A stretch of 64,000 nucleotides of DNA from Cryobacterium sp. PH31-AA6 (GTDB lineage: Bacteria; Actinomycetota; Actinomycetes; Actinomycetales; Microbacteriaceae): positions 1-64,000 of the forward strand of contig NZ_JASISS010000006.1 of assembly GCF_030063195.1 (NCBI RefSeq), given 5' to 3'. Positions 28,312 through 39,255 of this stretch are shown here, piece by piece (within the stretch, counting starts at the first letter, position 1; every line of letters begins with the position of its first letter). Under the pieces are notes generated by a model. The model saw only the letters and a program-made list of their open reading frames with translations. It did no database searches and had not been told where the DNA came from. Made by a program: the position numbers and the translations under genes.

Positions 28312-29790
28312 TCAGCCGAGCGGCACGGCCACCCGGAAGCAGGTGCGGCCGGGGTGACTGTCCACGCTGACCTCGCCGTGGTGGGCGGTGACGACGGCGT
28401 CGACGATGGCCAGGCCGAGGCCCGTGCTGCCCGTGCCCCGGAAGCGGGAGGTGTCGCCGCGGGCGAAGCGTTCGAACAGGGTCTCCCGGAGGTTCTCGGG
28501 GATGCCTGGGCCGTCATCCGTCACGGTCACCACTGCCCGGTCGCCCGCCAGGGACAGCTCGACCTCGACGCTCGCCTCCGGCGGCGTGTGAATTCGGGCG
28601 TTGGCGAGCAGGTTGGCGAAGACCTGGTGCAGGCGCGCGGCGTCGGCGACGACCTGGACCGGTTCGTCGGGCAGTTCGAGGCCGAGGACCCGATCACGGC
28701 CGGCGGCGTGCGCGTCGCTGACGACGTCGACCAGCAGGCTGGTCAGGTCGACCGGGCCGAGTTCGAGCTCCCGGCCCTCGTCGAGCCGGGCCAGCAGGAG
28801 CAGGTCCTCGACCAGTCCGGTCATCCGGATCGATTCGGATTCGATCCGCCCGAGCGAGTGCAGGGCGTCGGGCGGGAGATCCTGGCCGGTGCGCCGGGTG
28901 AGTTCGGAGTAGCCGCGGATCGAGGCGAGCGGGGTGCGCAACTCGTGGCTGGCATCCGCGACGAACTGGCGCACCTTTCGTTCGCTGGCGTGCCGGGTCT
29001 CCAGGGCGACGTCCACGTGGTCGAGCATCCGGTTGAGCGCCGATCCCACCCGGCCGACCTCGGTCCGCGGGTCGGTGTCGGCGGCCGGAACGCGCTCGAC
29101 CAGGGAGACCTCCCCGCGGTCGAGGGGCAGTTCGGCCACCCGGGCCGCGGTCTCGGTGACCCGCTGAAGCGGGCGGAGGGCAAGGCGCACGATCCACATC
29201 GCCAGGACGGCGACGACGATGATTCCGGCCAGCGAGACCACACTGATGATGATCGCGAGTTGAGCGGCGGTGCCGTTCACCCCGGACAGCGGCAGCCCGA
29301 CCAGATAGAGGACTCCACTGCGATTGATGTTGGCCATGATGCGGTAGTCGCCCACGGTGCCGCCGAGGTCGATGCTCACGGCACGGGACGGTTGCATCGC
29401 CCGGGCGAGGATCTCCTTCTGGTGGGTGCTGAGCTCGGCGATGGTGCCGCTCACCGTGGAGTAACCGGAGGAGATCGTCGCACCGTCGAAGACCAGCGCG
29501 AGCGTGCCGGGCGGCTGGGCCGGTCCGTTCAGGATCATCTCGGCCGTTGGGGTGAAGAGTCCGGCCGTCCCATCGTCCGCGCCCCGACGCCCGTCGAGCG
29601 CAGCCTGGGATCGGTCGGACGCCGAGCTGAGCTGCGTGTCGAGGCCGTCGAGCAGGGATGCCCGGAGGATCGCGACGCTGACCAGCCCGATCGAGATGCT
29701 GACCAGGGCGAGCAACCCGACGACGGCGAGCACAAGCCGTCGACGGAGTGTCCACGGCGCACGGGGTCGTCGGAGCCGCTTCAGCTTCAT
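28312..29790 (-). CDS. sensor histidine kinase (OmpR-system partner)
   Basis: 492-residue membrane kinase. One membrane segment at about 19-42, an extracytoplasmic sensor domain to about 175, a second membrane segment ([24 protein letters not shown]), then HAMP. The phosphoacceptor site is [22 protein letters not shown]. The ATP-binding domain shows [19 protein letters not shown] and [13 protein letters not shown]. It starts in a TGATG overlap with the response regulator stop, so the pair is coupled. Next to a divergent ABC system that it probably controls. The signal is not known. Confidence 0.94.
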   Translation of the reverse strand: MKLKRLRRPRAPWTLRRRLVLAVVGLLALVSISIGLVSVAILRASLLDGLDTQLSSASDRSQAALDGRRGADDGTAGLFTPTAEMILNGPAQPPGTLALVFDGATISSGYSTVSGTIAELSTHQKEILARAMQPSRAVSIDLGGTVGDYRIMANINRSGVLYLVGLPLSGVNGTAAQLAIIISVVSLAGIIVVAVLAMWIVRLALRPLQRVTETAARVAELPLDRGEVSLVERVPAADTDPRTEVGRVGSALNRMLDHVDVALETRHASERKVRQFVADASHELRTPLASIRGYSELTRRTGQDLPPDALHSLGRIESESIRMTGLVEDLLLLARLDEGRELELGPVDLTSLLVDVVSDAHAAGRDRVLGLELPDEPVQVVADAARLHQVFANLLANARIHTPPEASVEVELSLAGDRAVVTVTDDGPGIPENLRETLFERFARGDTSRFRGTGSTGLGLAIVDAVVTAHHGEVSVDSHPGRTCFRVAVPLG

Positions 29791-30536
29791 CAGGCGGTCT
29801 TCAGCATGTAGCCGGCGCCGCGAACCGTGTGGATCATCGGCTCGCGACCGGCATCGATTTTCTTGCGCAGGTAGGATATGTAGATCTCCACGACGGAGGA
29901 CTTGCCACCGAAGTCGTAGCTCCAGACCCGGTCCAGGATTTGGGCCTTGCTCAGCACCCGCCGCGGGTTTCGCATGAGGAAACGCAGCAACTCGAACTCG
30001 GTTGCGGTCAGCTCGATCGGATCGCCGCCCCGGGACACCTCATAGCTGTCCTCGTCGAGGGTGAGGTCGCCGACGGAGATTCTCGGATCGGTGGAGTCGG
30101 ACACGGCCAGGGTCGACCGGCGAATGAGGCCGCGCAGCCGGGCGACGACCTCCTCGAGGCTGAACGGCTTGGTGACGTAGTCGTCGCCGCCCGCGGTCAG
30201 GCCGGCGATCCGGTCATCGAGGGAGTCCTTAGCCGTGAGGAAGAGCACCGGGGTTTCGTGGCCGTCGGCGCGCACCCGCTGCAGCACCTGGAGCCCATCG
30301 ATGTCGGGCAGCATGATGTCGAGCACGATCGCATCCGGCCGAAACTCGCGAGCGATGGTGAGTGCCTGGCGGCCCTCGCCGGCGGTGCGCACCTCCCAGC
30401 CCTCGTAGCGCAGGGCCATCGAGAGCAGGTCGGTGAGGGTCGGCTCGTCATCAACGACCAGGACCCGGATCGGGCTGCCGTCCGCCTTGTGCAGTCGCGG
30501 GGCGCGGGCGGCATGGTCGGTCTCACGAGTACTCAT
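29790..30536 (-). CDS. OmpR/PhoB-family response regulator
   Basis: 248-residue DNA-binding regulator. The receiver has VLVVDDEPTLTD, the phosphorylation site in IVLDIMLPDIDG, the Lys in VTKPFS and the Thr in LFLTAKD. The C-terminal winged helix (LTATEFELLRFLMRNPRRVLSKAQILDRVWSYDF) matches the TrcR/PrrA-like subgroup. GATACT lies at -12 to -7 before the ATG, so the mRNA may be leaderless. CATAG-type direct repeats with an 11-bp period lie in the divergent promoter region and are probable binding sites. Confidence 0.95.
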   Translation of the reverse strand: MSTRETDHAARAPRLHKADGSPIRVLVVDDEPTLTDLLSMALRYEGWEVRTAGEGRQALTIAREFRPDAIVLDIMLPDIDGLQVLQRVRADGHETPVLFLTAKDSLDDRIAGLTAGGDDYVTKPFSLEEVVARLRGLIRRSTLAVSDSTDPRISVGDLTLDEDSYEVSRGGDPIELTATEFELLRFLMRNPRRVLSKAQILDRVWSYDFGGKSSVVEIYISYLRKKIDAGREPMIHTVRGAGYMLKTA

Positions 30537-30557
30537 GTTTCCAGTATCCCGAGTTAT

Positions 30558-30642
30558 CTATGAAATGGCTATGCGCCGCCCGTGGCATTCCTGTGAGGAC
30601 GCCCGGTCTCACCTCCATGGCTGATTCATAGCTTGCCGATAG
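30558..30642. promoter_or_regulatory. two 11-bp-period direct repeats between regulator and ABC genes
   Basis: CTATG occurs at 30558 and 30569; ATAG occurs at 30628 and 30639 (CATAGC/GATAGC). Both pairs have the 11-bp period used by PhoB/OmpR-family dimers, and they face opposite ways, one toward each divergent gene. Confidence 0.6.
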
Positions 30643-30708
30643 CACTGCCACAGCCGACGCTCGTAGCGTCTTCTGCGGTGATGGTTCCATCGCCGGAACT
30701 GGAGAACC

Positions 30709-32187
30709 ATGTTTATCACTTACCTGCGACGGGAGCTCGCCGGCCGCCGCAAGCAGACCGCGATCGTCGCGATCGGCATGGCACTGGCCATCGCCCTGGT
30801 CATTATCGTCAACTCCGTCTCGAGCGGCGTGCAGCTGGCCCAGGCCAAGGTTCTCGAATCCGTCTATGGCGTGGGAACGGACATCACGGTGAGCCAGACG
30901 CCCACCGCACCCGCGGCCGGCGACACCAGCGGGGCGCGACAGAAGTTCGACTTCGGCGCTGCCGACGGCACCGCGGCCGATGGAACCACCACCGTCAACA
31001 CCTCGCGGTTGTCGGCCACCCGCGGCACGTCGACGTTCGACTCGACGGCCCTGGCCACGGTGGGCAACGTCGACAACGTGAGCGGAGCGGCCGCCACCCT
31101 CGCGCTGGAGAACACGACCTTCAACGGGGCCCTGCCCACGCGCACGCAGGGCTCGGCGATCGCTGACGGTGCCGCCCCCGCGGCTGGCGCCACCCCGCCC
31201 GAGGGCGGACCGGATGGCGCCGGTGGCAGCTCATTCGACGTGAACTCCTTCTCCGTTCTCGGACTCGACCCGACCAATGAAGCGGTCGGCCCCCTCTCCG
31301 CGGTGACCCTCACCGACGGCCGCTCCCTCGCCAAGACGGATGCCGGCACCAACGTCGCCGTGCTCGACTCCAGCTACGCCACCTCCGCGTCGCTCGCCAC
31401 CGGCGACACCGTCTCGATCGCCGGCACCGACTTCAGCATCGTCGGCCTCGTCACCGCGACCTCCGCCGACGCCGCCACGGCCGCGAATGTCTACATTCCG
31501 CTGGACGTGGCGCAGACGCTCTCCGGGCTGACCGGGCAGGTCTCCAACATCTACGTGCAGGCGGCATCCTCCACCGACATCGGCCAGGTGCAGGCCGGCA
31601 TCGAGAAGGCGCTTCCCGCCGCGACCGTCAAGACCCAGGCCGACCTCGCCTCGAGCGTGTCCGGGTCCCTCTCCAGCGCCTCCGACCTGGTCAAGAACCT
31701 CGGCCTCTGGTTGTCGCTGATCGTGCTCGCGGCCGCCTTCCTGATCGCGGTGCTCTTCACGGTCACCGGGGTCACCCGCCGCACCCGGGAGTTCGGCACC
31801 CTCAAGGCGATCGGCTGGTCGAACGGCAGGATCGTGCGACAGGTGGCAGGTGAATCCCTGGTCCAGGGGCTGATCGGCGGCGCGGCGGGCATCGCGATCG
31901 GGCTCCTCGGCATCCTCGTCGTCAACATCGTCGCCCCCACCCTGACCGCCGGAACCGCCGTCGCCGCGGCCGGGCCCGGAGCCGGAGCCGGTCCTGGCGG
32001 CGGCCGGTTCGGCGGCGCCACCCAGGCGGCCGCCACCTCGGACATCGTGCTGACGGCGCCGGTGACGGTGTCGGTGATCCTGATCGCGGTCGGTCTGGCC
32101 GTGCTCGGCGGGCTGCTCGCCGGTGCGATCGGCGGCTGGCGCGCCTCACGCCTGCGTCCGGCCGAGGCCCTGCGCAGCATCGCCTGA
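30709..32187 (+). CDS. MacB/FtsX-type ABC transporter permease
   Basis: 492-residue permease. An N-terminal membrane segment (QTAIVAIGMALAIALVIIVNS) is followed by a large extracytoplasmic domain (about 45-320, Ala/Thr/Gly-rich) and three more segments near the C-terminus with the FtsX signature FLIAVLFTVTGVTRRTREFGTLKAIGWS. A Gly/Pro-rich loop (GPGAGAGPGGGRFGG) lies between the last segments. ATG at 30709 follows GGAGAACC. With the downstream ATPase it forms a mechanotransmission-type ABC unit, likely for export or envelope stress and likely driven by the divergent two-component system. Confidence 0.92.
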   Translation: MFITYLRRELAGRRKQTAIVAIGMALAIALVIIVNSVSSGVQLAQAKVLESVYGVGTDITVSQTPTAPAAGDTSGARQKFDFGAADGTAADGTTTVNTSRLSATRGTSTFDSTALATVGNVDNVSGAAATLALENTTFNGALPTRTQGSAIADGAAPAAGATPPEGGPDGAGGSSFDVNSFSVLGLDPTNEAVGPLSAVTLTDGRSLAKTDAGTNVAVLDSSYATSASLATGDTVSIAGTDFSIVGLVTATSADAATAANVYIPLDVAQTLSGLTGQVSNIYVQAASSTDIGQVQAGIEKALPAATVKTQADLASSVSGSLSSASDLVKNLGLWLSLIVLAAAFLIAVLFTVTGVTRRTREFGTLKAIGWSNGRIVRQVAGESLVQGLIGGAAGIAIGLLGILVVNIVAPTLTAGTAVAAAGPGAGAGPGGGRFGGATQAAATSDIVLTAPVTVSVILIAVGLAVLGGLLAGAIGGWRASRLRPAEALRSIA

Positions 32188-32253
32188 CCGACCCAGGTCG
32201 CCGCCGACCGCCCAATCTCGAATTTCGCACCGACAACCCGAAGGACTCAGCAG

Positions 32254-32925
32254 ATGTATGAACTGACGAATGTGACCAAGAAGTACGACCAGGGCAAACG
32301 CTCCGTGGTCGCGCTGAGCAACGTGAGCGTGTCGATCCCGGACGGCCAGATGATCGCCATCCAGGGGCCGACCGGGGGAGGCAAGTCGACCCTGCTGCAG
32401 ATGCTCGGGGCACTTGACCGGCCCACCGACGGCACCGTGCAGCTCGGCGACGCCGACCTCTCCCGACTCGGTGACGGCAAGCTCGGCCGGATCAGGGCCA
32501 CCCAGATCGGCTTCGTGTTCCAGGGCTTCAACCTGATCCCCACCCTCACCGCACAGGAGAACGTGGAGACCGCCCTCGCGCCCATCGGACTCGGCCACGC
32601 CGAGCGCCGGGCGCGCGCGGCCGCGGCCCTCGATTCCGTCGGCCTCGGGGACAGGGGCGGCCACCTGCCCGCCGAACTCTCCGGCGGCCAGCAGCAGCGC
32701 GTGGCGATCGCCCGCGCCCTGGTGAAGGAACCGACCGTGCTCCTCGCCGACGAGCCCACCGGAAACCTCGACGAGGAAACCCGGGACGAGATCATGGACC
32801 TGCTCGAGGGCCTCTGGCGCGACCGAGGTCTCACCCTGATCGTGGTCACCCACGATTCGGCGGTCGCCCGCCGGGCCCAGCGCCGCCTGCAGATCAAGAA
32901 GGGCGTGCTCAAGGAAGTCGCCTGA
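32254..32925 (+). CDS. MacB/LolD-type ABC transporter ATPase
   Basis: 223-residue ATPase with all motifs: Walker A GPTGGGKSTLLQ, Q-loop GFVFQGFNLIPTLTAQENVE, signature LSGGQQQRVAIARAL, Walker B VLLADEPTGNLDE and switch His VVTHD. The IPTLTAQENVE stretch is the hallmark of the MacB/LolD/FtsE subgroup that works with FtsX-like permeases. It lies 66 nt after the permease gene and ends the operon before a 31-bp hairpin. Confidence 0.95.
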   Translation: MYELTNVTKKYDQGKRSVVALSNVSVSIPDGQMIAIQGPTGGGKSTLLQMLGALDRPTDGTVQLGDADLSRLGDGKLGRIRATQIGFVFQGFNLIPTLTAQENVETALAPIGLGHAERRARAAAALDSVGLGDRGGHLPAELSGGQQQRVAIARALVKEPTVLLADEPTGNLDEETRDEIMDLLEGLWRDRGLTLIVVTHDSAVARRAQRRLQIKKGVLKEVA

Positions 32926-33019
32926 CCCGCTGCCGGCGCCTGCCCTGGCGCCGGCGCCGGCATCCGCCCCCCCGGTCGCCCTGCGCGCGTCGCCGGCCGG
33001 CCGGCGTCACCTCCTCCTC

Positions 33020-33083
33020 GCCGCGCCCGTTTCGGCAGGCCGCGCCCGCGTCCGCGGGCGCGGGCTGCCGAAAGGGGCGCGGC
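33020..33083. terminator. 31-bp hairpin after the MacB-like operon
   Basis: Arms at 33020-33050 and 33053-33083 are complementary with only two mismatches, giving a very stable stem with a tiny loop. It lies between the ATPase stop and the nuclease gene. No clear U-run follows. Confidence 0.75.
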
Positions 33084-33122
33084 CTGGCGTCGATGGGGGC
33101 CGGAGCGGGAGACAATGGGGAG

Positions 33123-33764
33123 GTGACCGACACCATGCTCTCTCTTTTCGAGGAGAACGAGTCATCCGTGCCGGTCGCTGCACCGTCCCCGCCACACCTG
33201 CTCCGCATTGTCGCGGACTCGACCGACCGAGTGGCCTGGTTGCGGGCGCGGGCCCAGGGGATCACCGCAACGGATGCCGCCAAACTGGCCACGCCGAAAT
33301 CGGTGCAGAACGCGGCTTTCGACAAGTTCAACGGCAGCAGCTTCAGCGGGAACACCTTCACCGACCACGGCCGGGCCAGGGAACCCGAAATCGCGGCCTG
33401 GGTGCTCGGTAACTACGGGATCGAACCGAGCACGACCCTCTTCCACGCTGCGGAGCACCGCCGGCACCTGGCCACCCCGGACGGGGTCGGTACGGGACCC
33501 GGCGGGCTGGAACTCGCCGAGATCAAGACGACGAGCAAGCCGTGGCGCAGCATCCCGCGCTCCTACCTCCGCCAGGTCTGGTGGCAGCAGTACGTGCTCG
33601 GAGCCGAACGCACCCTGCTGGTCTGGGAGGAACACAAGGATTTCGTGCCCGTGAACGCCGAGCCGGAATGCCGCTGGATCGAGCGCGACGACAACCAGAT
33701 TGCGATCCTGGTCGGTTACGCCAATGACCTCATCGCCCGGCTGAACACCATGAGCGCCAGGTAG
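33123..33764 (+). CDS. YqaJ-like recombinase/exonuclease domain protein
   Basis: 213-residue protein of the YqaJ (phage lambda exonuclease-like) PD-(D/E)xK nuclease family. The N-terminal motif WLRARAQGITATDAAKL and the core FTDHGRAREPEIAAWV, LATPDGVGTGPGGLELAEIKTT (D, then E-x-K) and YLRQVWWQQYVLGAERTLLVWEE carry the expected catalytic set. It stands alone: no phage recombinase, SSB or integrase lies nearby. GTG at 33123 has GACAAT at -12 to -7 and may be leaderless; ATG at 33135 after GGGGAGG is the alternative. In actinobacteria this is a chromosomal housekeeping-type orphan; its role is unknown. Confidence 0.85.
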   Translation: MTDTMLSLFEENESSVPVAAPSPPHLLRIVADSTDRVAWLRARAQGITATDAAKLATPKSVQNAAFDKFNGSSFSGNTFTDHGRAREPEIAAWVLGNYGIEPSTTLFHAAEHRRHLATPDGVGTGPGGLELAEIKTTSKPWRSIPRSYLRQVWWQQYVLGAERTLLVWEEHKDFVPVNAEPECRWIERDDNQIAILVGYANDLIARLNTMSAR

Positions 33765-34145
33765 CCGCAGGCAGAACGGACCGCGGCACTGAGTTCGGCC
33801 CTTGCCGCTTGGCGAAAGGCTGAACGCGGCGTCCGGCGAGAGGCCTGTCGAGCGGCGCCAGGAGAGCGAGTGCCGGAAGAAAATGACCGTGGACACGGTG
33901 CCACGGTTCCCGGCGGGACCCTCATGGCCCCCTAAAAAGAGAACCTCGGTCCCCCTTTATGAGGACAGACTATTCGTCCGCGCCACCCGACGACCAGAGT
34001 CGCCTACCCCCCAAGACGGGGGACATCGGGGATTTACACGCCCCCAATTGAGGTCACATTCGTTTGCCCCGGCGGAATCGGCCGAGACGGGCCCGATGTT
34101 CCCCGTTCCGCGCGGCGGAGCCCGTCCCCGGTGGACAATGGGGAA
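33765..34145. other. unexplained intergenic region with C-tract repeats
   Basis: 381 bases without a supported gene and with visibly lower GC around 33930-34060. CCCCCT occurs at 33928 and 33951, followed by A/T runs, and CCCCC/GGGGG tracts recur near 34005-34045. CCTCAT (near 33920) and ATGAGG (near 33959) form a loose inverted pair. I recognise no riboswitch or RNA family here. Confidence 0.5.
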
Positions 34146-35210
34146 ATGGGAAACGCCACGAAAATGCCCTTGTCCATGCGCGCACTGATGATCGATCGCC
34201 CCGGCGCCCCCGACGAGTTTCACCTCGCGGAGGCGCCCGTCCCGCTCGTTGTGCTCGACGAGCTTCTCGTTCGGGTCGTGGCGGCCGGGGTCAACCCGAT
34301 CGACGCCAAGACCCGCGCCGGCAAGGGTGTCTCCGCCGCGATCTCCGCCTACCCGGCGGTGCTCGGCAACGACTTCAGTGGCGTCGTCGTCAGCTCACCC
34401 TACGACGCATTCCCGCTGCGCCCCGGCGACGAGGTGTACGGCATGGCACGGGTCCCGCGCACGTCGGGCAGCTACGCGGAGTACGTCGCCGTGTCGAGCA
34501 TGAGCGTCACCCACAAGCCCAAACGGCTCAGCCACATCGAGGCCGCCGCCGTGCCGCTGGCCGCGCTCACGGCCTGGGGCATGGTCGTGGACCTGGCCGA
34601 AGCCGCACCAGGGCAGCGGATGCTGATCCATGGCGGCAGCGGTGGCGTCGGCCACTTCGCGGTGCAGTTCGCCAAGGCGTTCGGAGCCCACGTGATCGCC
34701 ACCGGGTCGACCCGCAACCAGGAATTCCTCCGCCGGCTCGGCGCCGACGAGGTCATCGACTACACCGTGACCCGGTTCGACGAGGTGCTCACCGGGCTTG
34801 ACTCGGTGATCGACCTGATCGGCAACGTGCACGACAACACGGGAACCCGGTCCCTCCGCGTGCTTCGGGAGGGCGGCATCCTCGTCAACGCTCCGACCGG
34901 GAGCTGGCCGACGATGGCCGCCGATGCCGCCGCCGCGGGAGTCGACGCGACCGGCTTCAAGGTCGCGGCCGACGCTCGCACCCTGGACTGGATCAGTGAG
35001 CTGATCGACGACGGCACCGTGCGCGTGCACGTCGACCGGGTGTTCGAATTGGCCGAGGGGGCCGCGGCCCACCGCGAGATCGAGCAGGGCCACACCAGGG
35101 GCAAGATCGTGCTGCGCATCTCCGACGTGCCGCTGACCGATGGGCACTCCCACGGCAGCGTGGCCGGGGACCCGGGGGCCGCCGGCCCCGGGGCGGAATC
35201 ACGCGCGTGA
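34146..35210 (+). CDS. NADP-dependent quinone-oxidoreductase-like enzyme
   Basis: 354-residue zinc-independent medium-chain dehydrogenase of the quinone oxidoreductase type. The catalytic N-terminal domain (VVAAGVNPIDAKTRAGKG, VLGNDFSGVV) lacks the zinc-binding Cys/His set. The Rossmann fold has GQRMLIHGGSGGVGHFAVQFAKAFGAHVIAT, with AVPLAALTAWG before it. ATG at 34146 has GACAAT at exactly -12 to -7, suggesting a leaderless mRNA; a GTG at 34131 is also in frame. The stop overlaps the photolyase start by 4 nt. Substrate unknown. Confidence 0.88.
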   Translation: MGNATKMPLSMRALMIDRPGAPDEFHLAEAPVPLVVLDELLVRVVAAGVNPIDAKTRAGKGVSAAISAYPAVLGNDFSGVVVSSPYDAFPLRPGDEVYGMARVPRTSGSYAEYVAVSSMSVTHKPKRLSHIEAAAVPLAALTAWGMVVDLAEAAPGQRMLIHGGSGGVGHFAVQFAKAFGAHVIATGSTRNQEFLRRLGADEVIDYTVTRFDEVLTGLDSVIDLIGNVHDNTGTRSLRVLREGGILVNAPTGSWPTMAADAAAAGVDATGFKVAADARTLDWISELIDDGTVRVHVDRVFELAEGAAAHREIEQGHTRGKIVLRISDVPLTDGHSHGSVAGDPGAAGPGAESRA

Positions 35211-36664
35211 CCGGAATCGAAGAGCCGCCCGGGGACGAGACCGGAACCGGGCCGTCGATCGTCTGGTTCCGGGACGACCTTCGACTCGCCGACAACCCGG
35301 CACTGCACGCGGCCGTGGCCCGCGGACGTCCGATCGTGGCGCTCTATCTGCTTGACGAGGAATCGGCCGGGATTCGCCCGCTCGGCGGCGCGGCCCGGTG
35401 GTGGCTGCACGGGAGCCTGACCTCGCTCGCCGACTCGCTGGAGCGCCTCGGCGCCCGGCTGACGCTCCGGCGCGGACCGGCCGAGGCCGTGCTGACGGAG
35501 CTGGCGGCATCCGTCGGCGCGGGCGCCGTGTTCTGGAACCGCCGCTACGGAGCCGCCGAACGGGTCGTCGACGCGCGGCTCAAGTCCGGGCTGCGCGCGG
35601 CGGGTATCGACACCCGCAGTTTTGCCGGGTCTCTTCTGCACGAACCGTGGACGATCCGGACCGGGCAGGGTGGACCGTATTCGGTCTTCACTCCGTTCTG
35701 GCGGGCCTGCCAGGCCGGTCCGCCGCCCCGGCCGCCGCATCCGGCGCCCACGGCTCTCCCCGGCTACCGGGGGCGCCTCGACTCCGATCCGCTGGCAGAC
35801 TGGGCGCTTCTGCCCACTCGGCCCGATTGGGCGGCCGGGCTGCGCGCGGCCTGGCAGCCGGGCGAGGCCGCCGCGCATCGACGGCTCGACACCTTTCTGC
35901 GGGATTCGCTGACCCGTTATGCCACCGAACGCGACGAACCGGCCCGAACCGTGACCTCCCGGCTCTCTCCGCACCTGCGCTGGGGCGAGATCAGTCCATT
36001 CCAGATTTGGCATGCGACCGAGTGGGGCCGGATCGGCCTGGCCGGCCCCGGCCAGGCGAGCGCGACACGGTTCCTCACCGAGGTGGGCTGGCGCGAATTC
36101 AGCTATCACGTGCTCTACAACGCCCCCGACCTGGCCAGCGTCAACCTGAGACCGGAGTTCGACGCCTTCCCGTGGCCGCCCCTCGACGAGCGGGCCCTCG
36201 ACGCCTGGCGACGCGGGCACACCGGCTTCCCGCTGGTCGACGCGGGCATGCGCGAACTCTGGCGCACCGGCAGCATGCACAATCGGGTACGAATGGTGGC
36301 GGCGTCATTCCTGATCAAGAACCTGCTCATCGACTGGCGGATCGGGGAAGAGTGGTTCTGGGACACCCTCGTCGACGCCGATGCGGCGAGCAATCCGTTC
36401 GGCTGGCAGTGGGTGGCCGGCTCGGGCGCCGACGCTGCCCCCTACTTCCGGGTCTTCAACCCCGAGCTGCAGGCAAAGAAGTTCGACCCGGACGGAGAGT
36501 ACATCCGCGAGAACGTGCCGGAGTGGGGAACGGATGAATACCCGGCACCGATCGTGGACCTCGGCGAGACGAGGCGCGCGGCCCTCGCCGCGCACGCGCA
36601 GATCACCGGGCTGAAGGAACAGTCGATCGCGGCCCGCGCCGCCCGGGCCTCGGGCGCGGAATAG
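35207..36664 (+). CDS. phr: deoxyribodipyrimidine photolyase
   Basis: 485-residue light-driven DNA repair enzyme of the class I CPD photolyase/cryptochrome family. The N-terminal antenna domain begins IVWFRDDLRLADNPAL. The FAD domain shows SRLSPHLRWGEISPFQIWH, TEVGWREFSYHVLYN, DAGMRELWRTGSMHNRVRMV and NPFGWQWVAGSGADAAPYFRVFNP, the DNA- and FAD-contacting segments. GTG at 35207 overlaps the oxidoreductase stop (4 nt), so the two genes form an operon. A CPD substrate is most likely. Confidence 0.94.
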   Translation: MTGIEEPPGDETGTGPSIVWFRDDLRLADNPALHAAVARGRPIVALYLLDEESAGIRPLGGAARWWLHGSLTSLADSLERLGARLTLRRGPAEAVLTELAASVGAGAVFWNRRYGAAERVVDARLKSGLRAAGIDTRSFAGSLLHEPWTIRTGQGGPYSVFTPFWRACQAGPPPRPPHPAPTALPGYRGRLDSDPLADWALLPTRPDWAAGLRAAWQPGEAAAHRRLDTFLRDSLTRYATERDEPARTVTSRLSPHLRWGEISPFQIWHATEWGRIGLAGPGQASATRFLTEVGWREFSYHVLYNAPDLASVNLRPEFDAFPWPPLDERALDAWRRGHTGFPLVDAGMRELWRTGSMHNRVRMVAASFLIKNLLIDWRIGEEWFWDTLVDADAASNPFGWQWVAGSGADAAPYFRVFNPELQAKKFDPDGEYIRENVPEWGTDEYPAPIVDLGETRRAALAAHAQITGLKEQSIAARAARASGAE

Positions 36665-36719
36665 GGTGCGGGCCGAGCCCTGACCCGAATTCGGCCGCGG
36701 AGTGTGCGCCGGGATCGGG

Positions 36720-37247
36720 TTAGAGCGCCCGCTCCAGCACGAAGTCGTCCTCGTACTGCCCACCGACGAGGAAGCGTTTCACGCCGACCTTCGCGTAGCC
36801 GTTCTTCTCGTAGAACCGGATGGCGCGCCCGTTCTCCTGGTTCACGCCGAGCCAGCTGCCGGACGCCCCGCGGGCCCTGGCCTCGTTGAGCGTGGCAGTC
36901 ATCAGCGGGGCGGCGACTCCGCGTCCGTGGGTCTCCTGGCGCAGGTAGAACTTGCTGAGTTCCGCGGTGGGGAGGATTCCGATGGCGGCCCTGGCGTCGG
37001 CATCCGTCGGCTCGCCGAACACGAGCATCGTGTAGCCCTGCAGGATGCCGTCTTCCTCCGCGACGAGGAGGAGACGTTCGGGATCGGCCAGGTAGCCCGC
37101 GAAGTTGGACTCGGCGAGCATCTCCCGGAGGAAGTCCGCCACCGCCTCCGCCGTGGTGTGCGCCGGCGTGGCCAGCCAGAAGGTGGCTTCGGCCAGCTCG
37201 GCCAGCGCCGCGGCATCCGCCCCGGTCGCCCGTCGTATCGTGATCAC
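36720..37247 (-). CDS. GNAT-family N-acetyltransferase
   Basis: 175-residue acetyl-CoA-dependent acetyltransferase. The acetyl-CoA loop is LRQETHGRGVAAPLMTATLNEAR and the C-terminal motif GVNQENGRAIRFYEKNGYAKVG is typical of the family. GTG at 37247 has TAGGGT at exactly -12 to -7, so the mRNA is probably leaderless. It is convergent with phr. The substrate is not identifiable. Confidence 0.9.
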   Translation of the reverse strand: MITIRRATGADAAALAELAEATFWLATPAHTTAEAVADFLREMLAESNFAGYLADPERLLLVAEEDGILQGYTMLVFGEPTDADARAAIGILPTAELSKFYLRQETHGRGVAAPLMTATLNEARARGASGSWLGVNQENGRAIRFYEKNGYAKVGVKRFLVGGQYEDDFVLERAL

Positions 37248-37276
37248 CGCTCCACCCTACCGATCCCCCGCCCCTC

Positions 37277-37337
37277 CGCGAGAGTGCACTTTTCGCCCCT
37301 TCACGTTGGTCGTAAGGGCGAAAAGTGCACTCTCGCG
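37277..37337. terminator. long inverted repeat with GTGCACTTTT core, copy 1
   Basis: Arms 37277-37301 (CGCGAGAGTGCACTTTTCGC...) and 37314-37337 pair over 24 bp with one bulged C. It is downstream of aceB and upstream of the acetyltransferase promoter. The left arm is identical over at least 25 nt to the copy at 57581. Confidence 0.8.
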
Positions 37338-37362
37338 GGAGGGGGCGGCGGGGCGGGGTGGG

Positions 37363-39048
<1,686 letters not shown>

Positions 39049-39198
39049 GATCTGGTCTCCTTCGGAAGTGATGTGGGGCCTCGGTGGAGCCGACCATGTG
39101 TCGGTGAGCTCCGCCCGGACTGGATCGGGTTAGCGTCGTTGCTTGCCTGTGCACCAACTCTGCGCCGGTACGGATGCCCCCGGGCCATTCCCGGGGAC

Positions 39199-39218
39199 AG
39201 AAGAACACCAGTTCTTCT
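39199..39218. promoter_or_regulatory. palindrome between aceB and its regulator
   Basis: AGAAGAAC and GTTCTTCT flank ACCA, a perfect 8-4-8 inverted repeat; another AGAAGTTCT follows at 39227-39235. Candidate operator for the ScfR/RamB-like protein encoded to the right. Confidence 0.6.
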
Positions 39219-39255
39219 GCTTGCGAGAAGTTCTACCCCGTGTGACGATGAGGAC

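Noticed and set aside
33123-33764. Prophage remnant suggested by the YqaJ-like nuclease
   Set aside because: No integrase, structural gene or attachment repeats around it; similar solitary genes are usual on actinobacterial chromosomes.
33802-34188. 128-codon ORF in the C-tract region
   Set aside because: Runs across the start of the oxidoreductase gene, has no ribosome-binding site and low-complexity composition.
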